From assembly GCA_026993975.1 (NCBI GenBank), contig JALWRR010000010.1:1-32031 (forward strand): a stretch of 32,031 bases of DNA, read 5' to 3'. Position numbers and translations under genes: made by a program. Shown piece after piece: positions 18,600 through 28,357 of the stretch. The notes beneath the pieces are model-generated. The model was not told the DNA's origin, searched no databases, and saw only the letters and a program-made list of their open reading frames with translations. This DNA comes from Promethearchaeati archaeon (lineage in GTDB: Archaea; Asgardarchaeota; Njordarchaeia; Njordarchaeales; Njordarchaeaceae). Position 1 is the stretch's first letter, and every line of letters starts with the position of its first letter.

Positions 18600-19642
18600 G
18601 AAACTGCCCGTAAACCCCTCCTTCTTACCGCTCTATACACAATTGTAATAAGATTATAGGCAATAATAATGAACCCAAGAATAATCGTTATAAAGAACAT
18701 GCCAGCGATAAATACATATGCTATATTACTTATTAGAGAGAAAACTATCACTAGAATGAAAACCAGTATGTAAAATCTCAGTAAATCACTAAACTTGAAT
18801 AATTCCCCTAATTCTCTTTCCTCCCCTTTAAATGAATCCTTATCGAGATAAATCCCCATAAACAGAATCAAGTAAATTAGAATCGTTAGCATAATAGTGA
18901 TCGGCCCCGGAATCTCACCTGGTCTAACCACGAAAAAGAATAATATGTAGAGAAACGCTAGATAAGCAATCATGATAACTAGACCAATTTTACCCACAAT
19001 TAAATTATCTAAAGAGATTGTCTCTCTATCCATTCTCTTAATAATGAGATAGATCAAGGTGATGAGAGCTAGAGATCCAAAAAATCCAGAAGCACTAATA
19101 AAGAGGTTCCCTCCCGAATTAAGAGCTAGAGCTGAACCAGCGAAAAGAATTAGGAAAACATAGAAAAATAAGGAGACCTTGTTCTTAATGATCAATAAAT
19201 CAATATTACATGAATCCTCGTTACCTAAGTGCATTGAAAGTATCTTTATGGTGATTAACGGAGCGATAAAAGACATGAATGGATGCCAAATAAAACTAAC
19301 TATACTCATCTCTGCTACAGCAAAGCCCAGAGGTGTACCAAGTATCGGTTTCCCAGAATCACTAAACCCAGCCCAATCAACCTTCGTCATCCATGTCTCA
19401 TAGAGACCGAAAATAACACCGAATAAGTAGAGGGATCTCGGGGAGGTCCTGTTGACTCTCACTGCAATATTAAATAATACGAGCAAATGAAACATGTATA
19501 AGGGGAGTAGAAAGATGTATCCGAATATATCAGAGAACCATAGAATCGATGAACCAGATAAAACTTCTGCGTAGAATACAGAAAGTAATCCAGCCAGTAG
19601 TAATAACAGAAGTTTCGGGATCAAACGCATAAGTTTCACCAA
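18596..19642 (-). CDS. multi-spanning membrane protein of unknown function
   Basis: 348 aa, about 9-10 hydrophobic segments by eye; FGLYETWMTKVDW and WHPFMSFIAPL segments. Confidence 0.75.
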   Translation of the reverse strand: MVKLMRLIPKLLLLLLAGLLSVFYAEVLSGSSILWFSDIFGYIFLLPLYMFHLLVLFNIAVRVNRTSPRSLYLFGVIFGLYETWMTKVDWAGFSDSGKPILGTPLGFAVAEMSIVSFIWHPFMSFIAPLITIKILSMHLGNEDSCNIDLLIIKNKVSLFFYVFLILFAGSALALNSGGNLFISASGFFGSLALITLIYLIIKRMDRETISLDNLIVGKIGLVIMIAYLAFLYILFFFVVRPGEIPGPITIMLTILIYLILFMGIYLDKDSFKGEERELGELFKFSDLLRFYILVFILVIVFSLISNIAYVFIAGMFFITIILGFIIIAYNLITIVYRAVRRRGLRAVS

Positions 19643-19834
19643 CTAATCTTAAAAAAAGTAAGTTTTTCTGCGAATATTTCTATATCGTATTAATTAGAAG
19701 TATATATTCTTACTCTTATTTCTTTATTTAAAAAAGTTGAATATACCATATATACGACTTAATATATTTCAAGAAAATTTTAAATTAGTGAGCAGCTATT
19801 AATTAATCTACTTATGAAAACGTGATGAGTAATA

Positions 19835-20905
19835 ATGATTATTCAATACATCCTACTATTAATCATGCCTGAGTTATTATTTAGCTTCATCATAAGCCTT
19901 AAAAGCTTTATGAAGCATGGTTACTTATCTCTACTATACGATTCCTTAACATCTCTGTTTCTGGAACTAGCGTTGATTTCAGAAGTATTAAGTTACTATG
20001 TTAACATGAGAATTTTCATTCTTAGTAGATACGTCGTTCTAAACGCTTTCCTAAGAACAACATTCATCGTTCTTGGATTCATATCCTGGATCTTCTCAAT
20101 AAACTACTTAACAAGCAACAAGATATCGAGACTAATACATATTGTAACATTTATAGGTGGCGGCGCGGTAATAGCTTCATTATTCGAGACTGATCTATTC
20201 TCCTCACTAGTCCTTGCTGTCGTGGAGATAGCTGGATTAGCGTTAATAGGAATTGTTATTGCGAGACACTTAATATTCAGCATGAGACAGTTAAGGGCGA
20301 GAAGAAACATGAAGTATCACTGGATATATTTCCTAGGAACACTCACGTTCCTATCAGGATTATCAATCTTGATTATAAATGGTTTATTAGTGTACGTCTC
20401 AATACCTTTAGTGGATTTCCTAGAGGTAATCGCGATAGCATTATTGTTCACCGGTTACTTAGGAGTCATGATGATCTCTGGATTATACCCACACATGCTA
20501 TTAACAACATATATAAGACCATACAGCTTGTTCCTAGTAACAACTGGAGGAGAAACATTCTTCAAGTACTCTTTTAGAGCTGGAAGAGAAAGAGTTGATC
20601 CAGAGTTGGTTGGTTCAGCAATGACTGGAATTTCAATGATGACAAGTGAGATCATTGGAAAAAACATACCGATGAGACTAATTGAGCATGAAGCATTCTA
20701 CATAATAATGGCCCATGGAGAAAAAATATTGGGTTTCCTCTTCACGGACAAGATGAGCAAAATACTTAGCGAGAGCTTAGATAGATTAATAAAAGTAATA
20801 GAATCAAAATATATGGATTATATAGGAGACATCGTGTTAATGGATGAGAAGATCCAGAAAGAAATGGAAAAAGACACAGAGGAAGCATTCTATTACTTAA
20901 TCTAA
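19835..20905 (+). CDS. 7-TM-like membrane protein with C-terminal roadblock/longin-like cytosolic domain
   Basis: 356 aa; about 7 hydrophobic segments, then FLVTTGGETFFKYSFRAG...ELVGSAMTGISMMTSEIIG...IEHEAFYIIMAHGEKILGFLFTDK...LDRLIKVIESKY. Confidence 0.75.
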   Translation: MIIQYILLLIMPELLFSFIISLKSFMKHGYLSLLYDSLTSLFLELALISEVLSYYVNMRIFILSRYVVLNAFLRTTFIVLGFISWIFSINYLTSNKISRLIHIVTFIGGGAVIASLFETDLFSSLVLAVVEIAGLALIGIVIARHLIFSMRQLRARRNMKYHWIYFLGTLTFLSGLSILIINGLLVYVSIPLVDFLEVIAIALLFTGYLGVMMISGLYPHMLLTTYIRPYSLFLVTTGGETFFKYSFRAGRERVDPELVGSAMTGISMMTSEIIGKNIPMRLIEHEAFYIIMAHGEKILGFLFTDKMSKILSESLDRLIKVIESKYMDYIGDIVLMDEKIQKEMEKDTEEAFYYLI

Positions 20906-21075
20906 AGCAATCAAGAAGAATATTTAAGCCCACTTCTTCATTAAATAATTATGCAAAATCGATGATTTCTCAAATATCACGCTTTTACCTATATATTGTC
21001 TTAAATTATTATATCATTTTTTAATTCTCGGTTTCTTACAAACTACATTCACCATGATGATTGGTGGGCTAGTAG

Positions 21076-22353
21076 ATGGATAAGAGGAATCTATTTGGGT
21101 TAGGGTTCTTTCAATTCATTAGGAATCTTAGGAGAGGGGTTTTTTACGCTTACTTAATATTATTTATGCTTGAAGTCCTTAAGAGATCTTTCACTGAATC
21201 AATCCTTGTTATGGCTTTACCAATGCTGGCTAATTCTCTGACTCAATCCCTTTTATGGGGACCGTTAAGCGATAAGATGGGGAAAAGGAGAATTTTTATA
21301 GCTCTAGGGGAAAGTATAGCTGGAGTAGCTTACGTTTTTATTTCTCCTCCTATATGGTCGCTGATAACTGGTTTAAACATATATGTAGCTAAGGCTCTGT
21401 ATGCTTATACCTTGATAGCGAGCTTAACGCTACTTGAATCTATATGGTCGATGAGCAATGTGAATTGGTCTGCATTAATCGCTGATTTGACTCTACCAGA
21501 GGAGCGAGGGAATGTGATGGGTCAGATTAGCTCTATTGGAGCTTTAGGGAATATTGCTGGTGTATTTATTGGGGGTATCGTCTATGATTATCCAACGAAA
21601 GCTGCTGGTTTCCAATACATTTTCTTTATAGCGTCTATATGCTTATTCCTTAGCGCCGTCATCATACTAACTTTTGTTTCTGAGGAAAAATCTATCTCTC
21701 CTAGGATTATAGCTAAGATGCCTAGTAGTGATAGCAGATTAATGAAACCTTATTTATTCTACTCTTTTCTAGTATCGCTCGCATTCGTGATAGTTGGTAG
21801 AGCATCTATAAGAAGAATCATGAATTATTATCTTAGATTAGCTATCTTGGCTTCAAGCTTTGAGATGAGTATAATAAATAATGCTGGTACAATATCTAGA
21901 TTGATTTTTAGTCCTTTGCTCGGATACTTATCTGATAAGAAGGGAAGGGAGATATTTATTGAGCTTGGATTCATACTTGCAGTGTTCGTACCTCTACTAT
22001 ACGTATCATTTAATACAATTACTCTCTTAGTTATTGTAAGTATTATTAATGGCTTTGTCATGTCGATTATTAATACTGTGGCTTACGCGTATGTCGCAGC
22101 TATGATTCCTGAGAAAGCTAGAGGGAAGTATTTTGGTCAATATAACTTAGTGAGATCAATTAGCTCTGGAGTTATACCCATTTTATCAGCTGGATTCTTA
22201 TTGGATTTCTTGGTATCGATGTATTTAAGTAGAGGCATTAGTTTCACTAGTGCTCAATTAAACGCCATGATAGATATATTCTACTTAGCCTCTATTCTCG
22301 CTCTAATAGGAACAGCTCTATTTACTCTCCTTAACGTTTTTAGGAGGAAATGA
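21076..22353 (+). CDS. MFS transporter
   Basis: 425 aa, about 12 TM; WGPLSDKMGKRR and LLGYLSDKKGR loop motifs. Confidence 0.9.
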   Translation: MDKRNLFGLGFFQFIRNLRRGVFYAYLILFMLEVLKRSFTESILVMALPMLANSLTQSLLWGPLSDKMGKRRIFIALGESIAGVAYVFISPPIWSLITGLNIYVAKALYAYTLIASLTLLESIWSMSNVNWSALIADLTLPEERGNVMGQISSIGALGNIAGVFIGGIVYDYPTKAAGFQYIFFIASICLFLSAVIILTFVSEEKSISPRIIAKMPSSDSRLMKPYLFYSFLVSLAFVIVGRASIRRIMNYYLRLAILASSFEMSIINNAGTISRLIFSPLLGYLSDKKGREIFIELGFILAVFVPLLYVSFNTITLLVIVSIINGFVMSIINTVAYAYVAAMIPEKARGKYFGQYNLVRSISSGVIPILSAGFLLDFLVSMYLSRGISFTSAQLNAMIDIFYLASILALIGTALFTLLNVFRRK

Positions 22354-23134
22354 TTCTGAGCGCTTGATCAACATCAGCGGTCTTTAGCAACGCTATTATC
22401 CACTTCTCATATTTCTTATCCAGATTCAATTCCTTTATTCTAGAGATTACTTCATCTATAGGATACTTAACTCTCTGTATCTCGAAACTTCTTTTCTCAG
22501 TATTGAGAATTGCGAATGAAGCTCTAGTATCAACATCCCTAGGCTGACCAACTGATCCCGGATTAACAATCATTGAATTATTAATTCTTCTAATCATTGG
22601 GATATGTGTGTGGCCTAGGATAATGAAATCAGATTTAATCTTCTTAGCAACACCGTAACTACTTTTCTCTATAAGTAGATTGGAGAGCTCATTGTCTGGG
22701 AGATCTGGGTAAACATAACCATAGAGCGGGACTCTTGGAGATCCATGAACAATATATAGCTTCAAGCCATCTATCTCAATAACTTTCCTCAAAGGCATTT
22801 CTCTTAGATAATTTATCTGATCCTCGTGAAGAAGCTTTAGAGATATGTTCTCTCTAGTATAAACACTTAACTCATGCGTCTTCTCACCACACCTACAATC
22901 CACTCCCCATGCAACAGCATTATCATGATTACCCATAACGATAATATCAGCGTTTTCTCTCAACCAATCAACCACTTCTCCTGGATTAGGACCATAATCA
23001 ACACTATCACCAACAAATATCACCCGATCATAATTCTCCGCGCTATTAATTACCGCGTCTAGAGCATGCATATTACCATGTATATCCGAGATAACTAATA
23101 ATCGCAAGGCTACTCCCCTCTTTAATTGATACAT
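22340..23134 (-). CDS. metallophosphoesterase (YfcE/MJ0936-like phosphodiesterase)
   Basis: ISDIHGNMHALDAV, FVGDSVDYGPNP, VMGNHDN, VHGSP, ILGHTHIP, NPGSVGQPRD. Confidence 0.95.
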   Translation of the reverse strand: MYQLKRGVALRLLVISDIHGNMHALDAVINSAENYDRVIFVGDSVDYGPNPGEVVDWLRENADIIVMGNHDNAVAWGVDCRCGEKTHELSVYTRENISLKLLHEDQINYLREMPLRKVIEIDGLKLYIVHGSPRVPLYGYVYPDLPDNELSNLLIEKSSYGVAKKIKSDFIILGHTHIPMIRRINNSMIVNPGSVGQPRDVDTRASFAILNTEKRSFEIQRVKYPIDEVISRIKELNLDKKYEKWIIALLKTADVDQALRIISS

Positions 23135-23162
23135 TGCTTTCTAAGAAATCTTGAAACAGTAA

Positions 23163-23228
23163 TAAGGTTTAGCTAAATTCCCAATATATGCATCACTATA
23201 TTTTTATTTACAAATATATTAAACCTTA
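23163..23228. promoter_or_regulatory. 9-bp perfect inverted repeat TAAGGTTTA-N48-TAAACCTTA upstream of aconitase
   Basis: Arms at 23163-23171 and 23220-23228, read directly; located in the 113-bp intergenic region before acnA. Confidence 0.45.
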
Positions 23229-23256
23229 ACAGTGGCCTCTAAAAAAGGTGCAAGTG

Positions 23257-25980
23257 ATGACGGAGGATACTGATTTTATTAAAGATATTAAGGTTGAGAT
23301 CAAGACATATATGGGGAAAGCAATCGCTTATGATCTATCAAAGCTAAGAGATATGGGCATCATAGATATAGAGAAGTTACCATACTCCCTGAGAATCATG
23401 CTCGAGAACATAATACGGAATGCGCATAAGATAGAGAACTTTTCCGAAATGTTAAAGAAATTTACTGAGTGGCCTAGTAGTGGCGGTAAGGGAGAGATAT
23501 CTTTTTTCCCATCAAGAATAATCCTACAGGATTTCACGGGAGTCCCACTTGTAGTTGATTTAGCGGCTATGAGAGATGCTGCGAAAGATCTTGGAGCTGA
23601 TCCCAGGATAGTTAATCCGGTGATTCCATCTCACTTAATTATTGATCATTCTGTTCAAGTAGATTATTATGGTGTCTCAGATGCATTAATCAGAAACATG
23701 CAATTAGAATTCAGGAGAAATCGGGAACGCTATAGGTTTCTTAAATGGGCTCAAAACGAATTCAGTAATTTTAGGGTTTTTCCTCCAGGATCAGGAATAA
23801 TCCATCAAATAAATCTAGAATACCTAGCGAGAGTCATTGAATTAAGGAACGAGAACGGAGTTCTACACGCTTATCCCGACACAGTACTTGGAACAGATTC
23901 ACATACAACAACCATAAATGGAATAGGTGTGGTTGGATGGGGCGTGGGTGGAATAGAAGCTGAGGGTGTTATGTTAGGTCTCCCATACGAGTTACCGTTC
24001 CCAGAAGTAATAGGTGTTAAACTGGTTGGAGAGTTACCGCCAGGAACAACAGCCACTGACCTAGTCCTATACATAACGGAGAGATTAAGGAAGAAAGGTG
24101 TAGTCGGTAAATTCGTGGAGTATTTCGGTCCAAGCATTAAAAATCTACCTGTACCTAATAGAGCCACGATCTCTAATATGTCACCTGAATATGGATCAAC
24201 AATTGGTTACTTTCCAATAGATAAAGCTACTATAGATTACCTCACTTTAACCGGAAGGGATCCAGGGCACGTGCAGTTTGTTAGGGATTACGTGGAGAGA
24301 TTTAAACTTATTTATAATGAGGAGATACAGCCAGTTTACTCAGATATAGTTGAGATAGATCTAAGTGATGTTGAACCAGCTGTCTCTGGCCCAGCTCATC
24401 CAGAGGATAGGATTCCATTAAAAGAGCTAAAAAAGAAGATTCTCCAGCTCATTGAAGAGCATTTAAAGAGAACTGGGAAAAAAGATTACTCTGGTTACAT
24501 ACTAGCGGGAAAAGATGAGAGGGATGGAGTAATACTGGATATAAATGGAGAGAAAACGATTTTCAATCATGGATCAGTAATAATAGCGGCGATAGCTAGC
24601 TGTACAAACACACCAAACCCTCTAGTAGTTATAGCTGCTGGACTACTAGCTAAGAAAGCTGTTGAGAGAGGCCTACGCACGAAACCACATGTTAAAACAA
24701 GCTTAACCCCTGGATCAAGAGTTGTTGTTAAGTATCTAAATAAGCTAGGCCTGCTCCCGTACCTAGAGGCCTTGAGATTCCATGTAGCTGGGTTTGGATG
24801 CGCTTCATGCATAGGTAATAGCGGACCTCTCAACAAGACTATTGAGAAAGCGATTAGAGATCTCGATATTTACTCTGTCTCGGTCATAAGTGCTAATAGG
24901 AACTTTAGCGGTAGGATTCATCCACTCTCAAGAGGAAACTTCCTAGCTTCACCACCACTCGTTGTTGCTTTTGCGCTAGCTGGTAGATTAGATATTGATC
25001 CTATAAATGAGCCATTAACAATGGATCCTAATGGTGAACCAGTCTATCTAAGGGATATATGGCCATCAATGGAGGAGATATATAAAGCGTTTAATGAGGC
25101 TCTAGATCCAGAACTATATAGAGAGACATATAGGAATATTGAGGAGGGATCAGAGGATTGGAAGAAGCTGGAAGCTCCAAGCGGAATAGTTTACCACTGG
25201 GAGAAAGAATCAACATACATAAGGAAGCCACCATACTTCGAAGGATTCAAGTTAACTCCAGAGAAGCCAAAAGACATAAAGAAAGCTAGAGTTCTAGTAT
25301 TGCTGGGTGATAGAGTATCAACAGATCACATCTCTCCTGCTGGAGCGATACCTCCGGACAGCCCTGCGGGAAAATACTTGCTTGAACACGGTGTATCAAT
25401 AGAAGACTTTAACACGTATGGATCTAGAAGAGGTAATCATGAAGTAATGATGAGGGGAACATTCGCTAACATAAAACTAAAGAATTATCTTGTTCCAGAT
25501 AGAGAGGGAGGATGGACAAAATATATTCCAACGGGAGAAATAATGAGTATCTATGAAGCAGCAATGAGATACAAGAAAGAGAACATCCCAGTTATAGTTA
25601 TAGCTGGAAAGCAGTATGGCGTAGGTAGCTCAAGAGACTGGGCGGCCAAAGGACCAGCACTACTTGGCGTTAGAGCAGTTATAGCTGAGAGCTTTGAGAG
25701 AATCCATAGAAGTAATCTAATCGGTATGGGAGTACTGCCGCTTGAATTTAAGGAGGGTGAAAACTGGAGATCACTAGGTTTAACTGGCGAGGAGGAATTC
25801 GATATAATTGGTATAAGTGAGGGATTGCATCCTAGAAAAGAGCTGAAAGTCATAGCTAGGAAAGGAGATAAAACAATAGAGTTCAATGTCATAGCTAGCT
25901 TAAATACATGGGTTGAAGTGGAGTTCTATGAGCATGGTGGGATACTACCATACACATTAAGAAAATTAATTAAAGAATAA
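23257..25980 (+). CDS. acnA: aconitate hydratase, AcnA/IRP1 type
   Basis: LGTDSHTTTINGIGVVGWGVGGIEAE, ASCTNTPNPLV, GFGCASCIGNSGPL, DRVSTDHISPAGAI, KQYGVGSSRDWAAKGP. ATG at 23257 (AGGTG upstream) or GTG at 23248. Confidence 0.96.
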   Translation: MTEDTDFIKDIKVEIKTYMGKAIAYDLSKLRDMGIIDIEKLPYSLRIMLENIIRNAHKIENFSEMLKKFTEWPSSGGKGEISFFPSRIILQDFTGVPLVVDLAAMRDAAKDLGADPRIVNPVIPSHLIIDHSVQVDYYGVSDALIRNMQLEFRRNRERYRFLKWAQNEFSNFRVFPPGSGIIHQINLEYLARVIELRNENGVLHAYPDTVLGTDSHTTTINGIGVVGWGVGGIEAEGVMLGLPYELPFPEVIGVKLVGELPPGTTATDLVLYITERLRKKGVVGKFVEYFGPSIKNLPVPNRATISNMSPEYGSTIGYFPIDKATIDYLTLTGRDPGHVQFVRDYVERFKLIYNEEIQPVYSDIVEIDLSDVEPAVSGPAHPEDRIPLKELKKKILQLIEEHLKRTGKKDYSGYILAGKDERDGVILDINGEKTIFNHGSVIIAAIASCTNTPNPLVVIAAGLLAKKAVERGLRTKPHVKTSLTPGSRVVVKYLNKLGLLPYLEALRFHVAGFGCASCIGNSGPLNKTIEKAIRDLDIYSVSVISANRNFSGRIHPLSRGNFLASPPLVVAFALAGRLDIDPINEPLTMDPNGEPVYLRDIWPSMEEIYKAFNEALDPELYRETYRNIEEGSEDWKKLEAPSGIVYHWEKESTYIRKPPYFEGFKLTPEKPKDIKKARVLVLLGDRVSTDHISPAGAIPPDSPAGKYLLEHGVSIEDFNTYGSRRGNHEVMMRGTFANIKLKNYLVPDREGGWTKYIPTGEIMSIYEAAMRYKKENIPVIVIAGKQYGVGSSRDWAAKGPALLGVRAVIAESFERIHRSNLIGMGVLPLEFKEGENWRSLGLTGEEEFDIIGISEGLHPRKELKVIARKGDKTIEFNVIASLNTWVEVEFYEHGGILPYTLRKLIKE

Positions 25981-26100
25981 TTAATAGATTAGAATAACTG
26001 TTTAGAAAGCTTAAAGCTAACTTTTTATTTATTAATTATTGTCAAGTCTTGTCTTTTATTCTGATTTAATGTTTTAGTAGATTAGGTTTAAAGCTTATTA

Positions 26101-26178
26101 TGAACATGAGAAAATAGGATTATTAAGCAAGCGATCCTTTTTGGTGCAAGTCTCTCATGTTTAAACTTTTTAAAGTTT
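26101..26178 (+). promoter_or_regulatory. possible structured leader upstream of MgtE-like transporter
   Basis: Long stem TGAACATGAGA (26101-26111) / TCTCATGTTTA (26153-26163), one G-U; nested AGGAT/ATCCT; followed by AAACTTT-TT-AAAGTTT (26163-26178). Confidence 0.35.
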
Positions 26179-26325
26179 CTTGGTTTTATTGTATTGAGAT
26201 TTCATTATGCTTAAATTGGTAAAATGTTTTCAGAAATATGGGTTTGAAAAAGGCTTATTTAATGGTTTGATAGGAGATGCGGTGGGTAAGGAGAGAGAAG
26301 CAGTGGTTATCTAGGGTGAATTCGA

Positions 26326-27513
26326 GTGCTTATCTTGGATCGGGAGTGGTTAAAGGAGGTTGCGAGTATTACTATGATCTATATGTTCAATACTATGGAG
26401 ATCCTGACTGGGTATCTAGCGGTTCAATTGATTCCTTTCACTGAGTTATTACCTTGGATTCTGATTCTTTTTCCAATATTTCTCACTATTAGGGGGGCGA
26501 CTAGTGGGGCTTTCATTGGGAATTTAACCACTTTACTTCATATAGGTACTATTTTACCTAGGTTTAGGGATAATTCTGATGAATACTATTTGTTGGCTCA
26601 ATCAATATTCTTGTTCTCTGTAACGAATGCTTTATTAGTGTCATTATTTATTAGTGTTTATATCTTTGATTTCTTTGCGGCTATATCCGCATTCATATTG
26701 ATTTTATTTGTGTTTGCTCTAGCGATAACGTTTTCATTAACTCTTACGAGTGTGATAGGTTTCACTTCGTTTAAAAAAGGTCTAGATCCAGATGTGGTTG
26801 TTTACCCAGTTATGTCTACTATGAATGATGTTGCCATACTAATTATTTTTCTTGTCTCATTAATCTGTCTAGAGCCCTGGAATCCCAGAAAGACACTATT
26901 TATTGGTGTGATACCTTCGATAATAATATTGCTCCTATATATCTTTATTTTCAAGCGAATAAGGAGAACGGAGATTTTTAGAGAGATTTTTAAAGAATCA
27001 TATATAACCATAATTTATTCTCTCGTATTATCTACTATATCTGGCATGGTTCTGACTAGTATAACTAGTATTCTTTCTAGGATCCCAACGATACTAACGG
27101 TTCTTCCAGCTTTAATGACAACTATGGGGGATGTAGGTTCAATAACAGCGTCAACATTTACTACTAAATTGAGAATAAGTGGTTTAAGTGAATCCCCGAT
27201 TTATTCTACTTTAAGACACTTCATTGCGCTTCTCCCGAAGCTAAGTGCACCATTCTTATTATTCTCCGTGATAGTATCTTTTCTTTCATCTCTATTAAAC
27301 CTAAATTTAGTTGAATTATTTTTAACTCTGACAATTATTCTGCTAGCCGGATTCATCACTATTGCGATTATAGGGATTTTATCAACGCTAATATCTATTA
27401 TCGCGTTTATTTATGGTATAAATCCAGATAACGTGGCGATACCGATAATAACAGCGACAGCTGATTTCATCACGATTATCATAGTCACGATCATTGTTAA
27501 ATCCATGTTATAA
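26326..27513 (+). CDS. MgtE/SLC41-type divalent cation transporter with two MgtE membrane repeats
   Basis: FLTIRGATSGAFIGNLTTLLHIG and PALMTTMGDVGSITASTFTTKLRISG repeats; PVMSTMNDVAIL and PIITATADFITIII TM motifs; no N-terminal or CBS cytosolic domain. Confidence 0.82.
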   Translation: MLILDREWLKEVASITMIYMFNTMEILTGYLAVQLIPFTELLPWILILFPIFLTIRGATSGAFIGNLTTLLHIGTILPRFRDNSDEYYLLAQSIFLFSVTNALLVSLFISVYIFDFFAAISAFILILFVFALAITFSLTLTSVIGFTSFKKGLDPDVVVYPVMSTMNDVAILIIFLVSLICLEPWNPRKTLFIGVIPSIIILLLYIFIFKRIRRTEIFREIFKESYITIIYSLVLSTISGMVLTSITSILSRIPTILTVLPALMTTMGDVGSITASTFTTKLRISGLSESPIYSTLRHFIALLPKLSAPFLLFSVIVSFLSSLLNLNLVELFLTLTIILLAGFITIAIIGILSTLISIIAFIYGINPDNVAIPIITATADFITIIIVTIIVKSML

Positions 27514-27561
27514 CAATACATTCATTGCAATATGCTATCTTCTTAGACCTTTCTACACATC

Positions 27562-28329
27562 TTATAGGTTAAATAGTTTCTTAACATTAATTTTCTTGAA
27601 TTCTAAACCATATCTCTTCGCTATTATTTTTCCGCGATCCGTGATTGATGGAGCCACTAAGATACCTCTGATTTCCCTCCTCGTATTCGACTTCATGTGC
27701 TGGATATATCTCATTAATTGATATACAGCATCGACTTGAGCTGTAACTCTCTTGAATTCTACTACGACCAATCTACCATCCTTATCCTCACCTACTAGAT
27801 CTATATATCCGAATGGCGTTTGTACTTCAGTTCTTATTGGTCTAAAACCTTCTTCAATAAGCTCTGGTTTCAATAAAACCTTCTCAACTAATTTCTTCTC
27901 ACTAACATCACTTTCTATACCAGTAGCATCTAGTTTGACAAAAGCAATGAAATATAGATCTTTCACTCGAATTAAGAGTGTTTCTCTAGGTCTATCTCTA
28001 ATAGACTTGATTAATAATTGGTTATCTCTAATAATAAAGCTCACTCTACTTCCAGGAGGCTGCCAGTTAACCGGCTCTCTCTTTTTACCTTCATGAATAA
28101 GAATTGTGCCATCAGGCTTAATGATTATTATTCTGTTTCCCATAGGGAGATAAGCCCTGGATCTCCCCTTATAATCAGCTTCAAAACTAGCATAGATTAT
28201 TATGGTGAATGCTGACTTTCTCTTATTGAGCTCCCTTACAGCTTCACTAGGATCAATTTTTGACAAAAAGATGAAATTGTGATGAGATGGAAACCGTTCA
28301 AATTGATCAGTATTCGGCAAAATAATCAC
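27562..28329 (-). CDS. nucS: endonuclease NucS (EndoMS)
   Basis: GNRIIIIKPDGTILIHEGKKREPVNWQPPGS, EKKLVEKVLLKPELIEEGFRPIRTEVQTPFGYIDLVGEDKDGRLVVVEFKR, AVYQLMRYI. Confidence 0.95.
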   Translation of the reverse strand: MIILPNTDQFERFPSHHNFIFLSKIDPSEAVRELNKRKSAFTIIIYASFEADYKGRSRAYLPMGNRIIIIKPDGTILIHEGKKREPVNWQPPGSRVSFIIRDNQLLIKSIRDRPRETLLIRVKDLYFIAFVKLDATGIESDVSEKKLVEKVLLKPELIEEGFRPIRTEVQTPFGYIDLVGEDKDGRLVVVEFKRVTAQVDAVYQLMRYIQHMKSNTRREIRGILVAPSITDRGKIIAKRYGLEFKKINVKKLFNL

Positions 28330-28357
28330 GAGGCTTTAATCGTTCTCACTGAATAAA

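Noticed and set aside
23251-23275. GTGATGA...CTGA resembling C/D box sRNA motifs
   Set aside because: Overlaps the acnA start; GTGATG-like strings here act as Shine-Dalgarno/start contexts, and no second C'/D pair was seen.
23328-25892. Several minus-strand ORFs inside aconitase (23328-23537, 23871-24167, 24567-24836, 25551-25892)
   Set aside because: Antisense shadows of a strongly supported 910-aa coding frame; compositions (Ser/Pro/Leu-rich) do not look like real proteins.
26278-26452. Alternative ORF MRWVRREKQWLSRVNSSAYLGSGVV... overlapping the MgtE-like start
   Set aside because: Out of frame with the supported transporter and terminates after about 58 codons; no motif.
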